Shown here: positions 55,997-62,772 of the stretch, in pieces | Numbering within the stretch: the first letter of the stretch is position 1 | Layout of the letters: each line of letters opens with the position of its first letter | Assembly: GCA_017936005.1 (NCBI GenBank) | Contig: JAGBGK010000020.1 | Location: 1 to 64,000 of the forward strand | Source of the DNA: Tidjanibacter sp. | Lineage (GTDB): Bacteria; Bacteroidota; Bacteroidia; Bacteroidales; Rikenellaceae | DNA: 64,000 nt | Reading direction: 5' to 3' | Made by a program: the position numbers and the translations under genes | Notes under the pieces: model-generated | The model's input: only the letters and a program-made list of their open reading frames with translations | The model's database searches: none | Told to the model about the DNA's origin: nothing

Positions 55997-56712
55997 CGGT
56001 TATTGGGTTGTGTTTTCTTGTGTGTTTGTGAAAATTCGAGCAACGTTGAGAGGTGGTGCCTAACGACACTCATAGCTCCCTCGCAGTCCCCGTTTTGAAT
56101 ACAAGTATAAAGTTCTTGATGTTCTCTCAATACATCCTCACGAGGGACGGAGCATACCTTGTATTTCTGGAAATACTTCAAAACGTCGGGTGTAATAATG
56201 AGCAATAGAGATGACATCACAGGATTGTGTGCAGCACGAGCCACCGTTTGATGGAACTCGAAATCACGAGGCACCTGCTGTTCGGTACCGAAATGCTCCT
56301 CGCATTGTTCCATTGCGTTCTTCATAGCCTCCAAATCCTCCTCATCACGATTGATGGCTGCGAGCCTTGCCGCCTCCACTTCCAATAGCAGACGCACATC
56401 CACGAGCGAGGAGAAATCATATCGGTCAATTTTGAGCATATCCCTAAATAGGCTCTCGATTTGCTGCGGCTTCATCTGCGTAACAATCGTACCACTCTGG
56501 GGGTATGTTTTCACCAGCCCATAGAACTCCAACTTCTGGTATGCCACTCTGACGTGTGCTCGACTCACACCGAGAGTTTCGGACAATCGGCGCTCGGCAG
56601 GCAATCGGTCGCCCGAGGTTAGTCGGTCGGAGTAGAGTTGATCTTTAACGTAATTGAGGACTTTTTCGACTTCGTCAGAGAGAGTATTAGCTGCGTTTTG
56701 TTTTGTAGCCAT
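55993..56712 (-). CDS. GntR-family (FadR subgroup) transcriptional regulator
   Basis: 239 residues. The N-terminal winged helix (about 10-80) contains LPAERRLSETLGVSRAHVRVAYQKL and the wing YPQSGTIVTQM. The C-terminal FCD domain (about 95-220) contains DFEFHQTVARAAHNPVM and VVRHHLSTLLEF, with the His residues that bind metal in FCD proteins. FadR-type regulators such as UxuR, ExuR and KdgR-like proteins sense hexuronates or KDG. Its neighbours encode uronate metabolism, so local control is likely. The upstream region carries two AATTGGT half-sites. Confidence 0.92.
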   Translation of the reverse strand: MATKQNAANTLSDEVEKVLNYVKDQLYSDRLTSGDRLPAERRLSETLGVSRAHVRVAYQKLEFYGLVKTYPQSGTIVTQMKPQQIESLFRDMLKIDRYDFSSLVDVRLLLEVEAARLAAINRDEEDLEAMKNAMEQCEEHFGTEQQVPRDFEFHQTVARAAHNPVMSSLLLIITPDVLKYFQKYKVCSVPREDVLREHQELYTCIQNGDCEGAMSVVRHHLSTLLEFSQTHKKTQPNNR

Positions 56713-56751
56713 CTGTATTTCAAATTATTACATCGTGTTTTCAAACTAAAA

Positions 56752-56780
56752 GCCGTGCCCTTCGGGGCGAAAGGCACGGC
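56752..56780 (-). terminator. Terminator after the fimbrillin-like gene
   Basis: GCCGTGCC/GGCACGGC arms (56752-56759, 56773-56780) with a 13-base loop that can form its own small hairpin, then TTTTAGTTT on the minus strand. It lies 75 bases past the stop codon of the lipoprotein gene. The start site predicted for the regulator falls inside this hairpin, so a transcript from that promoter could not form it. Confidence 0.75.
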
Positions 56781-56788
56781 CAAAGTTA
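56781..56788 (-). promoter_or_regulatory. -7 box of the GntR-esterase operon
   Basis: TAACTTTG on the minus strand, matching TAnnTTTG, 68 bases upstream of the regulator ATG and directly next to the terminator hairpin. A -33 element is not clear. Confidence 0.5.
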
Positions 56789-56801
56789 GTAATAATTTTT
56801 C

Positions 56802-56819
56802 AATTGGTCGAAAATTGGT
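56802..56819 (+). promoter_or_regulatory. Two AATTGGT repeats, possible uronate-regulator operator
   Basis: AATTGGT at 56802-56808 and 56813-56819, 11 bases apart (one helical turn), upstream of the GntR -7 box. The half-site equals the half-sites of enterobacterial UxuR/ExuR operators (AATTGGTATACCAATT), although here in direct orientation. Outer AATTTTTC/GAAAAATT arms frame the pair. Binding is inference. Confidence 0.4.
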
Positions 56820-56855
56820 TAGAAAAATTCCACCGCAGACCATTTTGCAACGCGA

Positions 56856-58922
56856 CTAATTCAACTTTTTCGACCAGTACATATCGAAGGTAATCTTACC
56901 ATCGCGTTTACCTGTTTCGGGGTTGACAGTGATAAGTTGATAACCCTTACCATCAGTAGACATACCTGCCTTGGTCACATCAACTTTAGTAATGTGGATA
57001 AATCCATTTTTGATAACCGTACTTTTATCGGTATCCTTATACTGCATCAAAATCACCCTACCATCAGCCCAAAGGCTATTGCCCTCAAAGTCGGCCGAAG
57101 TGAATACAGGAGCATCAGATGTTGCCGCCGAACCAGCGTAATCTAAATTAGTCAACGTGCCCTCAATAACACTATTAGCATAGACCAGTTCGCTGCTGCT
57201 CTTCATCACTCGGTACTGAGTGAATGGCGTACCAAATGTTTCGCCAACATAGATATTGTAGGAAGAGGAACCTTCGCCTTTGTAGCGGTGGTTTTTCAAT
57301 GCCATATCAGTATTAGTTGGATTGACAATAGTCAATTTACCACTCGAATCGGTTACAAACACCACATAGGGTTTTACAGCCGCATACAATTCCGAAGTCA
57401 TAGTTGCAGCATAGGTTTTCTTTGCTGTTACATAGGGGTTTACAACACCCTTTCCAAGACCAATACCATAGTCCTCGTTGGTTGCAGCAAAGTCCTTTGC
57501 CGAATAAACCTTACCATCATCGGGAACAAAATATGCATTAGCAGACGAGAAATCCGAATATGTATCTGAAGCATTGGAGCCGATACCGAGAACGATGTCC
57601 TCATAGTGATAGAAGGGATATACTGTAATGTTGCCAAGAGCCTTATCTGCACCATAGGTAATTGCATAGGATGCAGCCTCGGTGGCAGCGCCGGTGCAAT
57701 CAACCATCTTGATAACCAGCTCGGTGTTGCTCTGCGAAACAACCTCGGCAGCTACGCCACCAATCTTCACATCCACAACATTCAACAAGTTGCTACCAGA
57801 GAGGGTAATATTGCTATTGAGGTAGAACTTCTCACCCTCGCTCTTCTTATTATCGCTCTTGATGGAGAGCACAGCGGGCTCGCCGGTGGGAGCAGCATCC
57901 AAAGTAATGCTCTTACCTGCCCTCTGACCACGCAACAGCGCACCTGCAGTGAAGGTAATCTCGGGGTGAGCACCCTTGTCAGTTACGATGTTTACAGTGA
58001 AAGTGTCGCCTGCAAGGTAGGCGGTGGTGGTGTCGAAGAAATAGGCATCCTTGTCATCGCTGGGAGCATAACCTGCGTTCATCATCACCCTAACGTCAAT
58101 AACCTCACCTGCCTTCACTGCACCATTAGCAACGGTGGTGCTAATGCTCGACTCGGGAGCAGTCCAATAGCCATAGGCGGTGTTGGAGCCGTGGGTTGCC
58201 TTAACGGGAGCATCCGTACGGTTAGTCAGAGCATTCTCTGCCCTACCCTTCGAGATGTTGGTGGTGAATTTACCAGCCAAAATCTTACCGCCCTGCGAAG
58301 TTACGGTTACCTTCTTGATGACAACATCCTCACCGGTGTTGTTGGTAATACCGAGCCTCAATACAGCAAACAAACGTTTGAGAGCATCAAAAGAGAGAGG
58401 CTCGCCATAGGTTGCTGGGTTGTCGGAAGTGTAGAGGAAGTCATAGGCCGACATATCCCACTGCGAAGCGGTAGCGTCATACTCCTGCTCGGCAGGCAGT
58501 TCGCCTACGATGTTGGACGAAGTGGTTGAGTCGTTTGCTGCGCTGTAAGGATAGTAGATATAGACCTTGTGAGTAGCCTCGGCAGCACCCTCGCCGTCCC
58601 ACCACTGAGCATCGCCGGTGAAGTTTGCAGTGGTAGCATTGGCAGCATTTGCGCTGTAAACGCTATTCTTCACAAACTTAACCTCCGAGCCACCTTTGGG
58701 GGTGTAGTAGTAGTTAAGACCCAACTTTTCGGTGCCGGTCCAATATACGCTCTCACCATCAGTGAGGTCAAGAGCCGAACGGGTACCTGCCGAAAGGGTA
58801 AAGGTAATTTTATTGGATTTGCCATCCACATTGGGAGTGGCGTTCTCATCCATAATGTTGTTGCAAGCGGAAAGAGTCATCGCAGCAACAACAACGCTGA
58901 AAATATTAATCAATTTTTTCAT
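56856..58922 (-). CDS. Surface lipoprotein with fimbrillin-like and IPT/TIG domains
   Basis: 688 residues. The signal with lipobox (VVAAMTLSACNN, Cys20) marks an SPII lipoprotein, probably exposed on the outer surface. Residues about 35-360 resemble the Mfa/fimbrillin-like fold (KITFTLSAGTRSALDLTDGE, LFAVLRLGITNNTGEDVVIKKVTV). About 365-440 form an IPT/TIG domain (NSNITLSGSNLLNVVDVKIGG). The remaining 245 residues match nothing I know. Its place in the uronate locus suggests glycan binding or display rather than pilus formation. SusE/F-like surface glycan-binding proteins are the nearest functional analogue. This role is inference. Confidence 0.8.
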   Translation of the reverse strand: MKKLINIFSVVVAAMTLSACNNIMDENATPNVDGKSNKITFTLSAGTRSALDLTDGESVYWTGTEKLGLNYYYTPKGGSEVKFVKNSVYSANAANATTANFTGDAQWWDGEGAAEATHKVYIYYPYSAANDSTTSSNIVGELPAEQEYDATASQWDMSAYDFLYTSDNPATYGEPLSFDALKRLFAVLRLGITNNTGEDVVIKKVTVTSQGGKILAGKFTTNISKGRAENALTNRTDAPVKATHGSNTAYGYWTAPESSISTTVANGAVKAGEVIDVRVMMNAGYAPSDDKDAYFFDTTTAYLAGDTFTVNIVTDKGAHPEITFTAGALLRGQRAGKSITLDAAPTGEPAVLSIKSDNKKSEGEKFYLNSNITLSGSNLLNVVDVKIGGVAAEVVSQSNTELVIKMVDCTGAATEAASYAITYGADKALGNITVYPFYHYEDIVLGIGSNASDTYSDFSSANAYFVPDDGKVYSAKDFAATNEDYGIGLGKGVVNPYVTAKKTYAATMTSELYAAVKPYVVFVTDSSGKLTIVNPTNTDMALKNHRYKGEGSSSYNIYVGETFGTPFTQYRVMKSSSELVYANSVIEGTLTNLDYAGSAATSDAPVFTSADFEGNSLWADGRVILMQYKDTDKSTVIKNGFIHITKVDVTKAGMSTDGKGYQLITVNPETGKRDGKITFDMYWSKKLN

Positions 58923-58946
58923 AGTCTGTGTGTGTTGCTTTAATGA

Positions 58947-59084
58947 TTAGTCCCAACTCTGCTCCTCTCCGAAGCCGTCAATTACCAGGTCGAACTGCGA
59001 GGGATCCGAAATGGCGATACCCTGCTCAACTACGACCTCGTTGAGCTCCACTGCGGGAGCGACATAGTACTTATTGGTTTTCAT
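58947..59084 (-). CDS. 45-residue peptide upstream of the fimbrillin-like gene
   Basis: Starts MKTNKYYVAPAVELNEVVVE and ends with an acidic FGEEQSWD. Short proteins that open M-K-x-x-x-Y-x-x-P-A-x-E are common in Bacteroidales beside fimbrillin, lipoprotein and peptide genes, in my recollection; their function is unknown. It sits in the gap between the lyase and lipoprotein genes (35 bases after the lyase stop codon) on the same strand, and has no membrane segment. It may be an unmodified secreted or precursor peptide. Confidence 0.6.
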   Translation of the reverse strand: MKTNKYYVAPAVELNEVVVEQGIAISDPSQFDLVIDGFGEEQSWD

Positions 59085-59119
59085 CGTTTTTTGTGTGTAT
59101 TACTTGATTATTTCTATTA

Positions 59120-60088
59120 CTACTCCTCTTTAATGGTGAAGTCGGTAAACAGAAGGCTCTCATCCCTCATTTGGCTCTTCAAACTGCCACCCGTACCAAA
59201 CGAGCGATAGATACCCCACTTGGGCCTGATGGCCGTTGCTCCAATTCGCCAGAGGTCAAGATTATTAGTCTTGTAGTAGAGAAGTACCTTATCATCCCTC
59301 AGACGCACGATTTTAATCTCATACTGTCCTTTGTGAAGATAGGTTGCCTTCTCTGTAACCATCACCCACTCGCCCTCGAAATCGTTCAGCGGAGCACTTT
59401 TCAGTACACCTGCCGAAGCTCCGTTTGAGCCATAGTGGGTAAGTTCAAGATACTGTTTACCACTACGCAAGCGAGCCACGAGGGTAACCAACGGATTACC
59501 CACATCGTTACCGCCATAACCTTTTAGTTGGTGAAGATGGCAGAACTTACTTGTTGCCTTAAAGCCCTTGGGAATTTGGAATTTCCAAGTGTAGGTGTGA
59601 GTCTGTCCCTCCGAAGCCACCATATTGTCAGGCGAAGCCGAATAGGTCTTAATCTCGTTGCGTTGGCGGTCGGTAATGTTTGGCAAACCCCTATCATCGT
59701 CAATATCAATGTGAATATCAAAGCGATAGACGTGGCGAGCCAGCGAATCATCCCACACCTGAGTAATGTGCTTAACGTGGTTGTAGGCGTGCACACCCGA
59801 ACTATCGGGGCACTCCTGATAGTATCCACGTGCATTCATATAGGCGTAGGTATCGCTCACTCCGTCGGGCACAAGGGCACAAGGCTCCCCTACCACAGCA
59901 GGATAACGCTCGGCCATCGTTTTGGGCTTCACGGGCTCTTCCTTTTCGGTCCCCGAGCCACCGCCCGAAGTACCTCCTCCGGGCAGTGGTGTGGGAATCT
60001 CGAAGTCAACACCCGTGCAAGCCAACATCGCTGCGGCCAACACAAACTGTGTCAAGAAAATCATTGTATGTCTGTTCTTTGTCGTCAT
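59120..60088 (-). CDS. Lipoprotein with polysaccharide-lyase-like jelly-roll domain
   Basis: 322 residues. A lipobox (LAAAMLACTG, Cys24) and a Gly/Ser-rich linker (about 33-48) precede the domain, pointing to outer-surface display. The domain shows DRQRNEIKTY (near 138), FCHLHQLKGYGG (near 180) and RPKWGIYRSF (near 290). Their order and spacing resemble the R-E, Q-H and Y-K-Y signatures of jelly-roll lyases (PL7/heparin-lyase-I-like folds). The exact PL family is not certain. Its ATG shares a base with the stop codon of the SDR gene (TAATG), so the two are translationally coupled. Endo-cleavage of a uronate polymer is the likely role. Confidence 0.72.
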   Translation of the reverse strand: MTTKNRHTMIFLTQFVLAAAMLACTGVDFEIPTPLPGGGTSGGGSGTEKEEPVKPKTMAERYPAVVGEPCALVPDGVSDTYAYMNARGYYQECPDSSGVHAYNHVKHITQVWDDSLARHVYRFDIHIDIDDDRGLPNITDRQRNEIKTYSASPDNMVASEGQTHTYTWKFQIPKGFKATSKFCHLHQLKGYGGNDVGNPLVTLVARLRSGKQYLELTHYGSNGASAGVLKSAPLNDFEGEWVMVTEKATYLHKGQYEIKIVRLRDDKVLLYYKTNNLDLWRIGATAIRPKWGIYRSFGTGGSLKSQMRDESLLFTDFTIKEE

Positions 60089-60840
60089 TACGAGAAGAGA
60101 ACGCCACCGTTGATATCAATCGAAGCACCGGTGATGTAGGACGACTCGTCGCAAGCCAAGAAGCATACCAAGTCGGCAATCTCCATTGCAGTACCCTCAC
60201 GACGGAGAGGAGCAGTCTTGTGGAGATTCTCACGAGCCTCGGGTTTGGTGAAGCGATCGTGGAACGAGGTGTTAATCATACCGGGAGCGAGAGCATTTAC
60301 ACGGATACCCTGGGGACCCAACTCTTTGGCCATCGAACGGGTGTGGCACATAACAGCAGCCTTTGCGGTAGCATACATCGAAGCACCGGGACCACCACCG
60401 TCCCTTGCAGCCTGCGACGAGAAGTTAACAATAGCACCACCCTGTTTCATCAAGGGCACCACCTCACGGGTGCAGAGGAATACGCTACGCATATTCACGT
60501 CCATCAGGAAGTCATACCAAGCCTCATCCTGCTCAACGATAAGTTTACGGCCTACAATACCGCCAACTACGTTAACCAAAACGTGTACGGTGTCGCCAAA
60601 TGCCTCTACTGCCTTCTCAAAGAGGTTCTTAACATCAGCAGCCTTGGTCATATCGCCCTGAACAGCGATAGCCTGACCACCCTCTGCCTCAATCATCTTA
60701 ACGGTCTCTGCTGCATCCTCGGGGTTGTCAAAGTAGTTCAAGCATACTTTTGCACCCTCTGCTGCAAGTTTAACAGATACTGCACGGCCCAAGTCACGTG
60801 CGCCACCGGTTACGATGGCTACTTTTCCTTCAAGTTTCAT
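60088..60840 (-). CDS. SDR-family oxidoreductase, probable uronate (DEH) reductase
   Basis: 250 residues, classical short-chain dehydrogenase. The N-terminal Rossmann loop GGARDLGRAVS is near 12. The active site has Ser in NFSSQAARDGGG and the YATAK (YxxxK) pair near 155, and it ends SYITGASIDINGGVLFS. In alginate pathways an SDR reduces 4-deoxy-L-erythro-5-hexoseulose uronate (DEH) to 2-keto-3-deoxygluconate. A KdgF cupin, an MFS transporter and a PL17-like lyase surround it, so this is the preferred role. Substrate and cofactor cannot be confirmed by eye. Confidence 0.85.
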   Translation of the reverse strand: MKLEGKVAIVTGGARDLGRAVSVKLAAEGAKVCLNYFDNPEDAAETVKMIEAEGGQAIAVQGDMTKAADVKNLFEKAVEAFGDTVHVLVNVVGGIVGRKLIVEQDEAWYDFLMDVNMRSVFLCTREVVPLMKQGGAIVNFSSQAARDGGGPGASMYATAKAAVMCHTRSMAKELGPQGIRVNALAPGMINTSFHDRFTKPEARENLHKTAPLRREGTAMEIADLVCFLACDESSYITGASIDINGGVLFS

Positions 60841-60898
60841 AGTCTTGTTTTGTTTGAATTTGTGATTAAAAGTTTATATTGTTTGGATTATTTTGCTT

Positions 60899-62356
60899 CT
60901 ACTCTGCCGATTTGGTCTGCTCGATTTTACCACCAAAGATGAATACCGACAACATCGACAGTGGAACGAGTGCTGCACCCACGATGAAGAAGGGTACCCA
61001 GTTGCCACCAGCAGTGATGATGGGTACGAGCCAAGTCATAATCAGCGTACCACACACTGCGGCTGCACCACCGATACCGGCCAAAGTACCCACACTCTTA
61101 CCAACTTGGAGGTCGCTGGCAATGGTCTGAATGTTGGTCATCATAAATTGGAAACCACCCAAAATCACAGCCATCATCACAACAGCCATAATGGGAGTGG
61201 AGGCCATTGCAGCCAAAATCATACCGGGCACTACCAAGCAAGCACCAATGCAGATGGCGCACTTGCGAGCGTAGTTCACACTCTTGCCCTTCTTGATGAG
61301 CCAGCCACTAAACCAACCACCAGAAATGGAGCCAATAGCAGCACCAACATAGGGCACCCACGCCGACATTGCAATCTGCTTAATGTCCAAGCCAAACACC
61401 TCAATCAAGTAGATGGGCAACCAGGTTACGAACATCCACCAGATGGGGTCCAAGAAGAAACGACCGAGAATAACAGCGTAGTTCTTCTTCTCTTTGAAGA
61501 GGCGACCATAGCTCTTACCCTTGGTGTTGCTCACCACATTCTCGGGCTGACCCTCAATGATGTACTTCTGCTCCTTCTCGGTAATCCAGGGGTGCTCTTT
61601 GGGGCCTTTTTTGTTGATAATGAGCCAGGGCACAACCCAAAGAATACCAAGCGAACCGACAATCACAAAGGTAATCTTCCAGCCAAAGGCGATGAAGAGC
61701 ACGGGAATGAGGATGGGAGCAATGATGCTACCTGCCGAAGCAGCCGCGCCAAAGATACCCTGCGCCAAAGCACGCTCCTTCTGGGGGAACCACTCGGCAT
61801 TCGACTTGGTGGTGCCAGGCCAGGGACCGGCCTCACCCAAACCAAGCATCACACGGAAGAAAGTCAGCGACTTCAAACCCGACGAGAGCGAAGCCAAAGC
61901 ATCGGCTGCACCCCACAAAATGGCCGAAAGGGTAAAACCTTTGCGAGTACCAATCTTGTCGTAAACCTTACCCGAGAAGAGCTGGCTGATACCATAAGCA
62001 ATCATAAAGAACATTGTGATTACGGCCAGCATACTCTTGGCTTGTTTCTGCTGCTCCTCCACCGATGCGGTAGTATCCACGAGGCCGAGGTCTTTTGCGA
62101 TACCGCCATACTCAACATAGGTAAGTGTGCCATTCTCTGCCACAGTTACATCGCTGGCATTGAGTTCCAAAAGGCCCTCTTTGGCCTGCACCAAATAGAG
62201 ATTGGTGGAGTCAACAACGCTCCACTCACCTGCGGGGACCTCCACCTTTGTATTGGCCACCCACATATAGTTGAGTGTACCACGGTCGAGATAGTTGATG
62301 ATGGTTACCAGCACAATCAGCGACAGCACCACCCACCTTAAACCTTTTACTTTCAT
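60899..62356 (-). CDS. MFS transporter, probable oligo- or monouronate importer, with periplasmic insert
   Basis: 485 residues, hexuronate/anion:cation symporter type. TM1 (about 7-24) ends IINYLDRGTLNY, the usual ACS-family opening, and KVYDKIGTRKGF is the loop 2-3 motif. A further ten or so membrane helices follow. Between TM1 and TM2 lies an insert of about 70 residues (about 36-105), hydrophilic and rich in acidic and Val residues. This is much longer than in ExuT-like proteins and would face the periplasm. By context it should import unsaturated uronates freed by the lyases. It lies 15 bases after kdgF. Confidence 0.88.
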   Translation of the reverse strand: MKVKGLRWVVLSLIVLVTIINYLDRGTLNYMWVANTKVEVPAGEWSVVDSTNLYLVQAKEGLLELNASDVTVAENGTLTYVEYGGIAKDLGLVDTTASVEEQQKQAKSMLAVITMFFMIAYGISQLFSGKVYDKIGTRKGFTLSAILWGAADALASLSSGLKSLTFFRVMLGLGEAGPWPGTTKSNAEWFPQKERALAQGIFGAAASAGSIIAPILIPVLFIAFGWKITFVIVGSLGILWVVPWLIINKKGPKEHPWITEKEQKYIIEGQPENVVSNTKGKSYGRLFKEKKNYAVILGRFFLDPIWWMFVTWLPIYLIEVFGLDIKQIAMSAWVPYVGAAIGSISGGWFSGWLIKKGKSVNYARKCAICIGACLVVPGMILAAMASTPIMAVVMMAVILGGFQFMMTNIQTIASDLQVGKSVGTLAGIGGAAAVCGTLIMTWLVPIITAGGNWVPFFIVGAALVPLSMLSVFIFGGKIEQTKSAE

Positions 62357-62371
62357 AGCGTTTCAGAAGGT

Positions 62372-62716
62372 TTAGAGTTTCAAGAAATCGGCCCTAACAG
62401 GCGAGAAAGTATCAATCAGGATACCCTCCTCCAAGCATACGCAGCCGTGGAGTTCGTCGGGAGCAACATAGTAGCCGTCACCAGCAACAAGCACCTCTTT
62501 TTTGTCGCCAATGGTGAGCTCAAATTTACCACTTGCCACATAGGTAGCCTGCGAGTGGTAGTGCTCGTGCATTGCGCCAATGGCACCCTTCTCGAATTTA
62601 ACTTTTACAATCATCAGCTGGCCATCATAGCCCATAATCTGACGAGTGATACCGGGGCCGGGGTTCTCCCAAGCCATCTGACTCTCAATCTGGAAAGTCT
62701 CGCTTCTTGTTTTCAT
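62372..62716 (-). CDS. kdgF: KdgF-like cupin for unsaturated uronates
   Basis: 114 residues, single-cupin protein of normal KdgF length. The metal-binding motif HEHYHSQATYVASG (near 52) and the later His of PDELHGCVCLEEG (near 90) are in place. KdgF linearises 4,5-unsaturated uronates to the 5-keto form (DEH), the step before reduction by an SDR. The N-terminus (MKTRSETFQIESQMAWENPGPG) is typical. It lies between the PL17-like lyase and transporter genes. Confidence 0.92.
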   Translation of the reverse strand: MKTRSETFQIESQMAWENPGPGITRQIMGYDGQLMIVKVKFEKGAIGAMHEHYHSQATYVASGKFELTIGDKKEVLVAGDGYYVAPDELHGCVCLEEGILIDTFSPVRADFLKL

Positions 62717-62772
62717 ACTTACTTAAAGTTTTAGTTAATATGTTGTTTGTTTATGTCTTATTTATCAAACTT

